A DNA stretch of 64,000 nt from Marchantia polymorpha subsp. ruderalis (GCA_037833965.1 AP031354.1:11510001-11574000), one strand, 5' to 3'. Positions 10,740-22,539 are shown, counted from the first letter of the stretch. Notes: generated by a model not told the origin, from the sequence alone. Program-made: numbers and translations.

Positions 10740-11324
10740 TTTTCGACCAAAGTTGCAGCAGTCAACGAATTCGTGGAGCATATTCACCGAGGACTACATC
10801 AGGCCAAGGAAAAGCTGGTGATAGCTCAAAATCGGCAAAAGCAGCATGCCGATGCTCATCGTAGAGAAGTGAATTTTGAGGTTGGAGATCATGTTTGGTT
10901 ATCTACAACAAATTTGTCTCTTGTAGGAACACCAAAGTTAAACCCTAGGTTCATTGGTCCATTTTTGGTTTTGAAGCGTGTTGGTGAAGTGTCATACAAG
11001 TTGGAACTTCCGTCACATATGAAAATACATCCAGTATTTCATGTGTCACGATTGCGAAAACATTTATCACGACCAAAACAATTCACAAACCAACCAGCAG
11101 CACCTCCTCTTCCAACCTTGATAGCAGATCATGAGGAGTTTGAGTTAGAAAAGATACTCAAGAAACGTATTCGAGGTCATAAATACCCCAAAGTAGAGTA
11201 TTTGATTCAATGGAAAGGCTATCCATCGTATGAATCAACTTGGGAACCAGCTAAAAATTTAGCAAATGCACCTTTGATAGTTCAGGAGTTTGAACGTATG
11301 TGCAACGAGGACGTTGCATCTTAA
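10740..11324 (+). pseudogene. A1 integrase C-terminus with chromodomain
   Basis: The same frame reopens after the TAG. It holds the GPY/F-type module (VGDHVWLSTTNLSL, NPRFIGPFLVLKRV), then a chromodomain (FELEKILKKRIRGHKYPKVEYLIQWKGYPSYESTWEP). Chromodomains of this type bind histone marks and guide integration into heterochromatin, in keeping with the nested insertions seen in this window. The stop TAA at 11322-11324 overlaps the polypurine tract. Confidence 0.92.
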
Positions 11325-11335
11325 AAGGAGGGAGG
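11323..11335 (+). other. A1 polypurine tract
   Basis: AAAAGGAGGGAGG lies two bases before the 3' LTR. It is the plus-strand priming site and overlaps the pol stop codon. A2 has an equivalent AAAAGGAGTGAGG (13621-13633, minus). Confidence 0.9.
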
Positions 11336-11337
11336 TT

Positions 11338-11757
11338 TGTAACCATCTTTAGTTAGTTAGAACTTAAGTAGAGGTTACTCTAAATATTGATGTAGATACT
11401 TTAGTGTGCACTAGTCATAGCTGCCACGTCAGCGATCCGCGCACTTGGTAGGTACAGAGTGGATGTGTTAGTTGACAGTGCCACGTCAGCAATCCGTGTA
11501 CTCGTAGGTAAGGATTGAGTGTGTTAGTTAGTGTGTTAGTTGGGTGCGCCACGTCAGCAATCCGTGTGCTTGTTAGGGTTATCCGCCACGTCATCCATCC
11601 ACTAGGAGTGGGATGGATGGTGGGGATTAGATCTTATCACCTTGTACTTGTTGGTGAGAGCTATATAAGGGAGAGGAGAACCATTGTTGGTATCTCTCAT
11701 CTTTAGAGTCTACGTTTCTATCTTCGAGTGAACTTCTCTCTAAACCCTAGTGTTACA
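11338..11757 (+). repeat. A1 3' LTR
   Basis: Its 420 bp run from TGTAACCATC to TAGTGTTACA. It carries the same ACGTCA array and TATA box as the 5' LTR. Confidence 0.95.
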
Positions 11758-12369
11758 CCCCTCAGGTTTAGTTTTACCCGATGGGAAACCAACGACAGTG
11801 TGCCGTCGGAAATAGTTCTTGTAACTACGATTACTACTAGTTATAATGCGGAAATTACAATAAAAGATCAATCCCTGATTCTAATTTCTGGTGGATTATC
11901 ACGGGAACAAAGATCGATTTTGCTCAAAGTGCAATTTGTTGTGCTTCAATTCTTCCAATCGCAAAGATTCGTGGATTTATCTGTTGCCTGCCACCTGCAC
12001 ACTCCATCCGTAACCCTGCGTGATCCGAGCTCAAATCTCTATACAGATACAGAATAACAACATAAAAACAAGTGAGTGTGATGGTGTGCGAAGTCCACTC
12101 TGTTTGCGGATGCGGTGGACTCGTTACACTTTCTCTAGTTGTTATTAGAACATGGGTGACGGTGCATCGTTCATGGGGTCCCATTGGGTAAAATGAAACC
12201 TGAAGAGTCCCATCAAGGAAATTACTTTCCGCATGGGTCCCATCAAGCAAATCTCTCAGGAAAACTTGATAATTTGGATCGATCATTAAAAATTTTAAAT
12301 AATTCTTTAAATAATTCTTTTCGTCCGATAAAAATGTAGAATGGTTAGTAATTTTTGTATTTATAATTT
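11758..12369. other. non-coding flank with old interspersed repeat
   Basis: No gene is visible. The reverse complement of 12180-12255 (GATGGGACCCATGCGGAAAG and following) resembles 5581-5650 on the other side of A1. Both flanks of A1 therefore contain the same degenerate repeat, and A1 probably inserted into one of them. The last part is AT-rich. Confidence 0.5.
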
Positions 12370-13267
12370 AGTATATATTTTTAGTTAATAAAAATTAAAA
12401 TAAATATTACTTTAAATATTAATATAGATGTTTTAGACTACATTAATTGTGATAATTATGTCAAATCCAACGTGCAAGATATGTAGAATATAAATGTATT
12501 AGTTGATAGTGTCACGTCAACAACCCGCCTGCTAAATAGGTAAAAAATAGATGTGTTAGTTGAAAACGTCACGTAAACGATCCGTGTGTTTGTCAAGTTA
12601 GAATTGATCTGTGTGATTGTTAGGTTAGAATTGAGTGTATTAGTTGGAAACGTCATGTTAATAATCCGTGTGAATGTTAGGGTTATCCGCAAATTCATAT
12701 ATTCAGTTGGAGTGTAATGGGTGGTGGGATAAGATTTTATCTCATTGTTATTGATAGCTATATAAAATAGAAGAGAATCATTGTTGATATCTCCCATCTT
12801 CAGGGTTTACGTTTCTATCTTCGAGTAAACTTCTCTCTAAACCATAGTGCTATAATGGTGTCAGAGTGACTTTGCTCCTTCCCTGAATGTGAATTACCTT
12901 TTATTGAATAACAAATGCGTGATGACAGAGTGCAGTTTTGAGACTGTAAAGGATGGCAGAGTTCATTGATTTGCATTTAGAGAGAGGTGAAAAGTGAGAG
13001 ATTGTGATTTTGCAGATATGGACGGGTTTGACAGCAATCTAGTAACACATTGATCAATTTCTAACCTATTCAATATTCATTTTCATTGCATGGAAAATAT
13101 CATTTCCAGATGTACCTTGTGATTTGTTAGGGTACAGATTTTATGACTAGAGTGATGGAGTCGAGAGTGCCATTGATTCTACCAATAGTTATTTACGGAG
13201 AGACTTGGAATTGTAATATATACATTCTATCTTGAATATTTCATGGATCTTAATCGCGAACCACCCG
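12370..13267 (+). mobile_element. old chromovirus copy A3, left part (LTR and leader)
   Basis: A strongly diverged A-family LTR spans about 12370-12853. A PBS-like TGGTGTCAGAGT follows, and then the leader up to 13267. It has many C-to-T type changes relative to A1. It is cut at 13267 by insertion of A2 and resumes at 21479, with the 5-bp sequence ACCCG duplicated on both sides (13263-13267 and 21479-21483). Confidence 0.85.
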
Positions 13268-13618
13268 CGTAACACTAGGGTTTAGAGAGAAACTCACTCG
13301 AAGATAGAAACGTAAACTCCGAAGATGAGAGATTCCAACAATGGTTCTCCTCTCCCTTATATAGCTGTCATTAACAAGTACAAGGAGATAAGATCTAATC
13401 CCAACCATCCATCCCACTCCTAGTGGATAGATGACATGGCGGATAACCCTAACAAACACATAGATCGCTGACATGGCACTGTCAATTAACATATCCACTT
13501 TGTACCTACCAAGTGCGCGGATCGCTGACGTGGCAGCTATGACTAGTGCATACTAAAGTATCTACATCAATATTTAGAGTAACATCTATTTTAGTTTAAC
13601 TAACTAAAGATGGTTACA
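13268..13618 (-). repeat. A2 3' LTR (shortened)
   Basis: About 351 bp, against 421 bp for its partner. A block holding one of the repeated ACGTCAGC units is missing. The outer end reads CG instead of TG. A2 is clearly older or more damaged than A1. Confidence 0.9.
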
Positions 13619-13631
13619 AACCTCACTCCTT

Positions 13632-14990
13632 TTAAGATGAAACGTCATTGTTGCACATACGTTTAAACTCTTGAACTATCAAAGGTGCATTTGTTAAATT
13701 TTTAGCTGGTTCCCAAGTTGATTCATACGATGGATAGCCTTTCCATTGAATCAAATACCATTTGGGATATTTATAACCTCGAATACCTTTCTTGAGTATC
13801 TTTTCTACCTCAAACTCCTCATGATCTGCTATCAAGGTTGGAAGAGGAGGTGGTGCTGGTTAGTTGGTGAATTGTTTTGGTCGTGGTACATGTTTTCGCA
13901 ATCGTGACACATAAAATACTGGATGTATTTTCATATGTGGCGGATCTTGCAATTTGTATAACATTTCACCAACACGCTTCAAAACCAAAAATGGACCAAT
14001 GAACCTAGGGTTCAACTTTGGTGTACCTACAAGAGACAAATTGATTGTAGATAACCAAATATGATCTCCAACCTCAAAAACCACTTCTCTACGATGAGCA
14101 TCGGCATGCTGCTTTTGCCGATTTTGAGCTATCACCAACTTCTCCTTGGCTTGATGTAGTCCTCGGTGAATATGCTCCACAAATTCGTTGACTGCTACAA
14201 CTTTACTCAAAAACTCCTCTCCTTTGGGAAGTTTCATCAAACTTGAAGGAGTCCATACATAAGAAAAAATGGAGACACTTTTGTGAATGCATTAACAGAA
14301 TTGTTATATGCAAATTCCACAAATAGCAAAAGGTTGTACCACTCTTCTTGCTCTTCTAATGTGAATGCTCGTAGCATATCCTTTATGGTTCTATTTGCCC
14401 TCTCAGTTTGTACATCAGTTTAAGGGTGATAGGCCGTTGACATTGCTAGTTTTGTTTTGAAAAAACTAAACAAAATTTTCCAAAATAAACTAGTGAAGTG
14501 AGTACCTCTATCCGTGATTAACACTTTGCTTAAGCCATGATTCACAAAAACTGCATCTAGATACACTTGTGGAACTATTACTATTTTTGTGGTTGGCCTG
14601 ATGTGAATCATCTTGCTCAATTTGTCCACAAAAACCACCACTGAATCATGCACTAACGAAGTCTTTGGTAACTCACATACAAGATCCATAGTGACATGAT
14701 CTCACCGTTGTTCGGAAATAGGAAGAGTATGTAATAAATCCGTTGATTTTTTATTACTTGCCTTGTTTTGTTGACAAACAACACAACACAACTTCGAACA
14801 TAAGACTCCACATCCTCACGTATTTTGGGCCAATAGTACACTCGTTGTATACTCTCCACGGTTTTCTCCACTCCCACATGACATGCAATGTCTGTATCAT
14901 GACTTTCTGCCAAAATCATTGTGCGCAAATCGTGATCTTGTGGAATCCATATACACTGATTGTAAAACGCCAAACCTCGAGATTTCTATG
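13632..14990 (-). pseudogene. A2 integrase and chromodomain, broken
   Basis: On the minus strand from about 14990 to 13632 lie the integrase zinc motif (HDTDIACHVGVEK), the catalytic-core segments with both Asp residues, the GPY/F region and the chromodomain (STWEPAKNLTNAPL). Stops include a CAA-to-TAA change near 14420, in the HPQTDGQ region, and another just before the chromodomain (near 13860). Unlike A1, the third catalytic position is still Glu (TERAN). Frame changes lie between 14240 and 14420. Confidence 0.88.
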
Positions 14991-15023
14991 CCTTTCCTGT
15001 TTGCAATGCTCGAGTGATCTCTT

Positions 15024-16908
15024 TGTGAGCACAAAACTGTGCTCACATGTCTTTTTCACCTTGTGAGAGTTAAAGTTTTAGATTTAAGCTCTTGCAAAAT
15101 TATGCTTGGAGTTTTCTGGAAGTTTTGGTAAGATTAGGAGTTGGTGTAATAGCTAGTAGGCAAAGGTCCGGAACGGGGCTTTCACGGCAGGGTCTCCGGC
15201 GAAGAGCCTTCGGTGAAGTTCCTTCGGGGAAAGGCCTTTGGCGAAACAGTGAAACCCTCATAACGTTTTCAATGTGTGACGCCTTGACTCAGTTAGTGTC
15301 TCCTTGGAAAGAGCTCGCAACGCTCGTTCCAACGAGACCAAGAACTCTTCAAACGGATGAGGAATCACTGAGTTGTGAGTGTCGGAATTTACTGATGGGA
15401 AGGGTTGAGGCAAGTCCGGCTGCGAACGTCTCCGGCTGCAAACGTCTTCGGCTCCGGACGTCTCCGGCTGCGAACATCTCCGGCTTCGGACGACTTCGCG
15501 ACAACTGCGAGCAGGCCTTCGGCGAACTCGGGGTCGGCGAACTCCGAGCCGGTGAACATCGTGCAAGGGCCATCGGCGAAACAGTAAACTCGGCATATCT
15601 TTTTCATTTGTTAACGGTTTGATTTGATTAGGGTCTTGTTGGAAAGAGCTCGCGACGCTCGTTCCAACGAGACCAAGAACTCTTCAAACGGATAAGGCGT
15701 CACTGAGTTATGAGCGTCGAAAGCGGCGGATAGGGTAGGACAACATCGAACCGGAAGACATCGAACCGGAAGACATCGAACCGGCGAACATCGTGCCGGC
15801 GCCTTCGGTGATAACAGGTAACAGGCCTTTGGCGAAGGGTAAAATAGGCATAACTTTCTCAATTCATAACGGTTTGACCCAGTTAGGGTCTCGTTGGAAA
15901 GAGCTCGACTTGGTCGTTCCAACGAGCCCACGAACTTGTGAAACGGAGCTAGGATCTGTGAGTTATGGGTGTCGGGAGTGACTGTTATGGATAGGCAAAG
16001 GTGTGGTCGTGCGTCTTGGGCGGGTGGATGCCTTTGGCGGTGCGCGGAAGAAGATTCCCTCCGGCGGAGATCGGGTGGTCAGGAATGTAGAATGTGCAGG
16101 TGTGGCAGCGGCGGCGGCGTGAAGTCAAGTGGGGGAGGCAAGACGACGGTGCATGTAGTCGCGCAAGGGGAGTAGGCAGCTACCCATCATTGCGAGTGTT
16201 GCATTTCAGGCGGGCTGTGTGTGTCTCGGCCTTAAACTTCGAAGTGGGGAGTTCGGCCTGGGAACGGAGAGCTGGTGGTGTGCGTGTGTGGAGACGGAAG
16301 TGGTGAGAATTAGGAGGGGAGTGTGGAGAGTTCGAAGTAGGAGGAAGCAAACTCTCGTGGGTGGAGAGTCGTATCAGAGAGTGAAATTTGAGTGGGATCT
16401 GAGATTGAAGTGTAACATCTGTGAGTGGGATCTGAGATCAAGGTGGAAGATCTGAGAATGGGAGCTGAGAGTGAAGTGAAATCCGAGACTGAGATCTGAC
16501 AGTCGGAATCTGAATTTGACACTGAAAAGGGAGAGTTGAATCTGAGAGAGGAATCTGGTGGGGTCTGAAGGTGGAAGCTGAGAAATCGACACTGAGGTCT
16601 GAGTAGGAATTGGGAGTGGGACTGGGATCTAGGATAGACCACAGCGGCTGTGGTGTTGAAAAAGTCACCCAGAGTTGAGTTAGATCTTTATGTAACAAAG
16701 AGTTTGTCTGCTGCCCTTGTGGAGATAGCAGACAGCAAGTTATCATTTTCCGTTCTGGATAAATTGTCTGTGAACGAGCAAGTGTTTATGATCTCGTTGT
16801 CTTGGATACACTTTGAGCACATGGCTTGCGATCAGAGAAGTTAGATTATGGGAGTTCGAACCCCCACCCGGACTACAAACGCTGAAGGGTGGGAAGGTTT
16901 GGCTCACA
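15024..16908 (+). repeat. element B 5' LTR
   Basis: This 1,885-bp LTR begins with a perfect 24-nt hairpin (TGTGAGCACA, 4-base loop, TGTGCTCACA; 15024-15047). It then has three copies of the stem-loop module, GCCTTCGGC-type motifs and a purine-rich tandem-repeat zone (about 16375-16600, GTGGGATCTGAGAT-like units). It ends GGCTCACA. A short open frame in the module zone is low complexity and not credible as a gene. Confidence 0.88.
15259..15980 (+). repeat. three copies of the stem-loop module in LTR B
   Basis: Cores at about 15259-15385, 15600-15720 and 15850-15975 each read: CCTTGACT-like, stem arm TCTCGTTGGAA, a 17-20-nt loop rich in GAGCTCG, stem arm TTCCAACGAGA, AACGGATGAGG and GAGTTATGAG. 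Stem-loops lie at 15298-15338, 15632-15673 and 15886-15929. The orientation is with LTR transcription. Confidence 0.85.
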
Positions 16909-16913
16909 TAAAA

Positions 16914-16931
16914 TGGTGCGTCTGCCGGGAG
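16914..16931 (+). other. element B primer binding site
   Basis: TGGTGCGTCTGCCGGGAG starts five bases after the LTR. The same sequence follows the 5' LTR of element C (56747-56764, minus). It starts TGG, as expected for pairing with a tRNA CCA end. I cannot assign the tRNA with certainty. Confidence 0.75.
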
Positions 16932-16944
16932 CCTGATCTTGTAA

Positions 16945-17205
16945 ATGCAGAATAGGACTAGATCGCACAAACCAAACCTGGAGCCAGGACTGGAGAAACC
17001 TGTTCGCAGTAGGAAGAAACCTGAGAATAAGGAAATCGAGGAAGAAATTAAACTTGAGATATTTCTGAACGTAGACCCTGTTGATGAGTCTTTGTTAGAA
17101 GGTTTAGAGATTGTAGAACCTGACAGTGAGAGGTTGGTGGAGGAATCTGCTAGCATGGCTGACGATGGAGGGAGAGCAGGACCTCCTTCTAGTCCTCCCA
17201 TAGAT
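16945..17205 (+). pseudogene. element B gag fragment
   Basis: About 86 codons start MQNRTRSHKPNLEPG and are nearly identical to the N-terminus of the C gag. The match includes NVDPVDESLLE and SMADDGGRAGPP. It is cut by the GATC junction into LTR sequence, and an internal piece present in C is also absent. It is non-functional. Confidence 0.9.
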
Positions 17206-17320
17206 CAGAGAAGTTAGATTATGGGAGTTCGAACCCCCACCCGGACTACAAACGCTTAAGGGTGGGAAGGTTTGGCTCACACTCTTCATTCTCCTTTGTG
17301 GCTTGTGACATCTTGTTCCA

Positions 17321-19282
17321 TCAATCAGCTTGAATTTTCACTTTTGCAACATGATTCAAACAAGGCATGCGTGTGAGAGCATCTGCAAGTTGATTCTTTC
17401 CCTCCACGTACACAATCTTCATGTTGAAGTGTTGACGCCACTCTGCCCATTGTATTTGTCGTTTGGACAGATCTTTCTGAGTTTCCATATAAACCAAGGG
17501 TTTATGATCGGTCTCCACCACAAACTCCTTATCACACAAGTAATGCTTCCAATGTTTGGTTGCCAACACGATGATGAACTCCTCCCGTGCTGTCGTGTGA
17601 TAATTTTGTTCCGCCGCCACCAACTTTCGAGAATAGAAAGTAACTGGATGTCATCCATCCTTCCATTCTTGTTGAAGTATGCCACATACTGTTGTACCTG
17701 ATGCGCCAGTGGCCAACTTGATAGAACAGTTAGGATCATACCACTTGAGAATATGTGCGTGTAACAAAGCATCTTTCAATGCTTGAAAAGCTAACTCTTG
17801 AGCTGTTCCCCATCTCCATTTTTGACCTCTCCCTAACATGGCCTGAGCTAGGCGAGCAAAACCTTTCACAAATCTACGATAGTGAGCTCTAGAAAACTCT
17901 TAAATTGAGTTTGATCCTCAGGTGCTATCCATTTCTGAATGGCATCTATCTTCTTACTCATCACTTGGATTCCTGTAGCTGTAACTCTATGACCCAAGTA
18001 ATCTACTTCTGACTTGCCAAATTCACATTTTGAAGCTTTGGCATACAATGATCTCTTAAAACTTAAAGTACCTCTCGTAAATGACTTGTATGATCACTCA
18101 AAGTTTTGCTATACACCAATATATCATCTAGAAAAATAATGACAGATTTATCTAGATAAGGGCGAAAGATATCGTTCATCAATCCCATGAATGTAGCTGG
18201 TGCATTAGTGAAACCAAAAGGCATCACTAGATACTCAAAGTGTACATACCTAGTACGAAAAGTTGTCTTGTGGACATCTTCATCTGCAATTCAAATTTGA
18301 TTGTAGCCGCTTCTCAAATCTAGCTTGGTGAAGTACTTCGCTCCTTGAAGTTGATCAAACAAATCATCCATACGAGGTAATGGATATTTATTTTTCACCG
18401 TTTTCTGATTCAACCCGCGATAATCAATACATAATCTCATGGATCCATCATTCTTCTTCACAAAGAGCACTCGAGCTCCATAAGGTGAAACTCTTGGTTG
18501 GATGAATCCCTTGCTGAACATCTCCTCCACTTGAGCTTTGCATTCTTCCAATTCGTTTGGAGCCAAACGATATGGAGCTTTGCAAGTTGGTGTACTTCCA
18601 GGTATCACCTCAATCTTGTGATCTACTCGCCTCTTTGGTGGTAATCCTGCAGGTAGATCATTTGGTAAAACATCTTTATACTCCATAAAAATGTTGTTCA
18701 AGGACTCCGGGATGTAAGGTTTGTCCGTGAACCCAATATCTCTTATAAGTCCAAGAAAACATATATCATCTCTAGAAATTGGATGTTGTACTCATTACAA
18801 AGAGGGGTAAATTCCTAATTTGAGATCTAATTCTATCTCCATAGATCTTCCATCCACTACTTGTAATCACTCTTCTTCTCCAATCTACCTTTGGATTATA
18901 TTGCTCCATCCATGGCATTCCAAGGATGACATCATATCGAGCTAAACGAATTACTTTCCATTCAATGCTCTCCTTGTATCTACCTATGGATAATTCTAGT
19001 CCGTGGTAGTGTTTCTATCACTTCAATTTGCCCGTTTGGCAATTCAACTTCTTCACTCACGTCCTTCATCAATATCAAACGTAATTTCATAGCAACACTC
19101 CTTAATAGAAAATTCTCAGTTGCTCCCGAATCAATTAAAACTCTCACCTTGTGTCTTTCCATGAAACCATCAGTGACAATGAGTTGAGCTTGCTTCTTAC
19201 TCCTTCCATGAGTTCCCAACCATTGACTTCTTCCAACCTCGCCTTTTCTTCGCTTTGTAGAACCAGTAAGGCTGCGAGGCAA
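17321..19282 (-). pseudogene. A2 protease, reverse transcriptase and RNase H, broken
   Basis: On the minus strand, protease (VLIDSGATENFL, about 19130) is followed by RT (SGYNQI near 18300; the FLDD region near 18130 lies in a frameshifted part) and RNase H (17321-17869). RNase H also has TGAS in place of TDAS, as in A1. At least four frame breaks separate the open pieces. The gene stops at the edge of element B and resumes with integrase left of 15019. Confidence 0.9.
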
Positions 19283-19284
19283 GA

Positions 19285-20444
19285 TTACTGGTGATCTTCG
19301 TTTTCCAAAATTGCTTCCTCCATCTCTTCATACTCTATCCCCTCCATATTATTGAACGGTCGTCGCTGCATAGGCAGTCCTCCTTGTTGTGTCAGCTGAA
19401 CTCGACAAAACTTGGCAATGTGACCCATTCGTCCACATGCATAGCATTGACGATTGTCACGAACTCCAGCTCCTCCTCGAACCATTCCGTTATTTGCATA
19501 ACTTTCTTGCAAATTTGGATATCTTGGTCGCCGAATCTCACCTCCAAATCTTGGTGGTGGTACTCTTGTTGGTGCAAAACCTTCTCTACGTCGAAGGTTT
19601 TCCAACTCCATCGGTGTTGGATCAGATGGATCTCGAAAATTGCTTACTAGTTCACCGTGTGTGACACCAAAAGCACCCGAAATTCGTTGAGCAATTGCGA
19701 TTGCTTCATTCACATTTGATGGATTGCTTACCATCACCTCCTTTCAAATTCGATCCTTCAAGCCTCGTTTGAACACGTCCAAGGCTTCAGCTCCACTTAT
19801 ATCCATGATAGATACTTGAAGATCACAAAATTCTTCAATGTACTCATGAATACCTCCTTTCTGCTTCAGATCCCACAACTTCATTCTTGCAGTTTGAAGA
19901 GAATCCACTGCTTGAAAATTTTGCAGAAGTACTTCTTGCATTCCACTCCACGAAATGGTAGCACCTCATTCTGAAAGCATTCTCTCCCATGTTGTGTACC
20001 ATGTGACAGCCATATTTGTAAGATAAGATCTCATGAACATTCCTGCAATATAATCAGAAACATGAAAATGGTATAAATGAATATTCATCTTCATAATCCA
20101 TCCCTCTAACACTCCCATGGCTCTACTCCCTTTGTAAGCTTTCACCTTACAAGATTTTCCCATTTGAAGCAAAAAATTTGCTTGATCTTCAATCTCTTGA
20201 AGACGTCTTCTATTTGCCTCTGCTGCATCAATAGGAGTTGGTTTTGGCTGAACTTGGGAAGCTTGAACTTGAGGTTCAACTTCCATCTCTCCAACTCTCT
20301 CTCTACTTTTTCACTCTCCAATGCCAAGATTTTATCTTCCATGGCTTGTTGCTTGGTATGCCCATCTACTATCGCTTTTCTCAACTCCTTCATCTCCGCC
20401 ATGATTGCATTGAGAACGTCACCCATATCAATTGATGTCCTCAT
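19285..20444 (-). pseudogene. A2 gag, frameshifted
   Basis: Minus-strand frames in order start at MRTSIDMGDVLNAIM (20444). They continue in another frame at MEVEPQVQASQVQP (20286), then a capsid-domain piece (19744-19941), and end with MMVSNPSNVNEA and the intact zinc knuckle CYACGRMGHIAKFC (19285-19737). There are two or three frameshifts or stops. Where A1 has its TGA, A2 keeps arginine. Confidence 0.9.
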
Positions 20445-20449
20445 GCTAT

Positions 20450-21057
20450 CTCACACTCCCTCTAATACAAAGTGAGTATAATCACTATGTGACCTCTCAA
20501 CAAAGGAGTCACAAAAGGTGCAGGTGATTCTATCACAGCTCTATAGTACTCCTCTCCATAATTCCTCACAAGAAAATCTGTCCATATTCTCTTCTGTCTG
20601 TATATTGTTCTACTCTCTACATAGTGCTGAATCGAACCGGGACAAGTGGTTCGCGATTCAAATCCATGAAACCTTCAGTATAGAATGTACATAGTACAAT
20701 CCCAAGTCTCTTCATAAGTAACTATTGGAAGAATCAGTGGCACTCTCAACTCCATCACTCTAGTTATAAAATCTGCACCCCAACAAGCCACAAGGTACAT
20801 CCAAAAATGATGTTTCTCCATGCAACGAAGATGAATATTGAATAAGTTAGGAATTGGCCAGTGCGGTACTGGATTCCTGTCAATCCTATCCATATCTGCA
20901 AAACCACAATTTCCCTCTTCCACCTCTCTTTACATGCAGATGAATGACCTCTGCCAACCTTTATACACTCTCAAGACTACACTCCATCATCACTCACTTG
21001 CTATTCTATGAGGGGTAATCCACATTCAAGGAAAGAGCAAGGTCGCTCTGATACCAT
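20450..21057 (-). other. A2 leader with PBS
   Basis: The PBS TGGTATCAGAGC is at 21045-21056 (minus). The leader contains the open 82-codon frame at 20675-20923 that matches A1's leader frame. Confidence 0.85.
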
Positions 21058-21478
21058 TGTAACACTAGGGTTTAGAGAGAAGCTCACTCGAAGATAGAAA
21101 CGTAAAACTCTGAAGATGAGAGATCCCAACAATGATTCTCCTCTCCCTTATATAGCTCTCACCAACAAGTACAAGGAGATAAGATCTAATCCCCACCATC
21201 CATCTCACTCCTAGTGGATGGATAACGTGGCGGATAACCCTAACAAGCACACGGATCGCTGACGTGGCGCACCCAACTAACACACTAACTAACACAATCA
21301 ATCCTTACCTACAAGCACACGGATTGCTGACGTGGCACTGTCAACTAACATATCCACTCTGTACCTACCAAGTGCGCGGATCGCTGACGTGGCAGCTATG
21401 ACTGGTGCACACTAAAATATCTACATCAATATTTAGAGTAACCTCTACTTTAGTTCTAACTAACTAAAAATGGTTACA
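21058..21478 (-). repeat. A2 5' LTR
   Basis: 421 bp with TGT/ACA ends, the repeated ACGTCAGC sites and the TATATAAGG box, read on the minus strand. It is adjacent to the target duplication ACCCG at 21479-21483. Confidence 0.93.
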
Positions 21479-21483
21479 ACCCG

Positions 21484-22490
21484 TCCCAGTTCGATTCAAC
21501 ACTTATGTAGAAATTAGAACAATATACTGACAGAAGAAATTGTGGAGAGATTTTCTAGTGATGAATTATGGAGAATATTACTATAAAGTTGTGATATAAT
21601 CATCTATACCTTTTGTAGCTCGTTTATTGAGAGATCATTTAGTGATTATATTCACTTTGTACTAAAGTAACTATGAGAAAGCATGGGACATCAATAGATA
21701 TGGGTGAGTTTCTCAACGCAATCATGGCGGAGATGAAAGAGTTGAGAAAAACGATAGTAGATGGGTAAACCAAGAAGCAAGACATGGAAGATAAAATCTT
21801 TGCATAGTCTCATATGCAAAAAATTGTGAGAAAGTAGAGAGAGAAAGAGTTAGAGTGATGAAAATTGAACCTCAAGTTCAAGCTTCCCAAGTTGAGCCAA
21901 AATCAAGTCCTATTGATGCAATAGAGTCATATAGGATACGTCTTCAAGATATTGAAAATCAAACAAATTTTTTGTTTCAAATGGAGAAATCTTGTAAGGT
22001 GGAAGCTTACAAAGGGAGTAGAGCAATGGTAGTGTTAGAGTTATGGATAATAAGGATGAATATTAATTTATGTCATTTTTATGATTCTGATTACATTGCA
22101 GGAATGTTCATAAGATCTTATCTTACGGATAATGTTCTCATATGTTACACAACATGGGAGAGAATGTTCTCAGAACGAGGTGATACCATTTTGTGGAGTA
22201 GAATGAAAGAAATACTTCTGCAAAATTTTCAAGCGGTGTACTCTTTTCAAAATGCAAGAATGAAGTTGTGGAATCTAAAATAGAAAGGAAATATTAATGA
22301 TAACATTGAAGAATTTCTTGATCTTTGAGTATCTATCATGGGTATGAGTGAAACTGAAGCCTTGGACGTGTTCAAACGAAGCTTGAAGAATTGAATTTAA
22401 AAAGAGGTGATGGTAAGCAATATATCTACTGTAAATGAAACAATCGCAATTGCTTAACGAATTTCGGGTGCTTTTAATGTCATACACGAT
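21484..22490 (+). mobile_element. old chromovirus copy A3, right part (leader and gag remnant)
   Basis: It continues A3 exactly where 13267 stopped. Gag similarity to A1 runs from the start codon region (near 21681) through the capsid domain to about 22490, with many stops. Similarity then ends abruptly, so the rest of A3 is deleted. Confidence 0.85.
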
Positions 22491-22539
22491 GACAACTCTG
22501 GAATATCAATCGCCTAAGGTGACTAAGCCTCAGGGCTGT

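Larger units (their letters stand above)
5703..11757 (+). mobile_element. chromovirus A1 (Ty3/gypsy LTR retrotransposon), complete but inactive
   Basis: The element has two 420-bp LTRs with TG/CA ends and about five differences between them (roughly 1.2%). It has a PBS, gag, protease, RT, RNase H, integrase, a C-terminal chromodomain and a polypurine tract, in that order. The chromodomain identifies the chromovirus branch. Copy A2 (13268-21478, opposite strand) and the older A3 are relatives. A1 carries premature stops in gag, protease and integrase plus two active-site changes, so it cannot be autonomous. Flanks read CCATT (5698-5702) and CCCCT (11758-11762), so no clean target duplication is visible. 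It seems to sit inside an older interspersed repeat. Confidence 0.95.
15024..17281 (+). mobile_element. element B: deletion derivative of the C gypsy family, nested in A2
   Basis: The element starts TGTGAGCACA and ends GGCTCACA. It is flanked by the target duplication CTCTT (15019-15023 and 17282-17286). It has one nearly full LTR (15024-16908), a PBS, a short gag fragment and only the last 79 bp of the second LTR. The gag-to-LTR junction falls on the shared tetranucleotide GATC (17203-17206). Element C (48057-59166) is the complete relative. Confidence 0.92.
13268..21478 (-). mobile_element. chromovirus A2, inverted and nested in A3
   Basis: A full-length relative of A1 on the minus strand. 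The 3' LTR is at 13268-13618 and the 5' LTR at 21058-21478. It is flanked by the perfect target duplication ACCCG. Its pol is split by element B (15024-17281). Several stops and frameshifts make it inactive. Apart from B, its organisation matches A1. Confidence 0.95.

Noticed and set aside
5698-11762. CCATT/CCCCT as A1 target duplication
   Set aside because: Only three of five bases agree, and the site lies in an older repeat. I do not call it.
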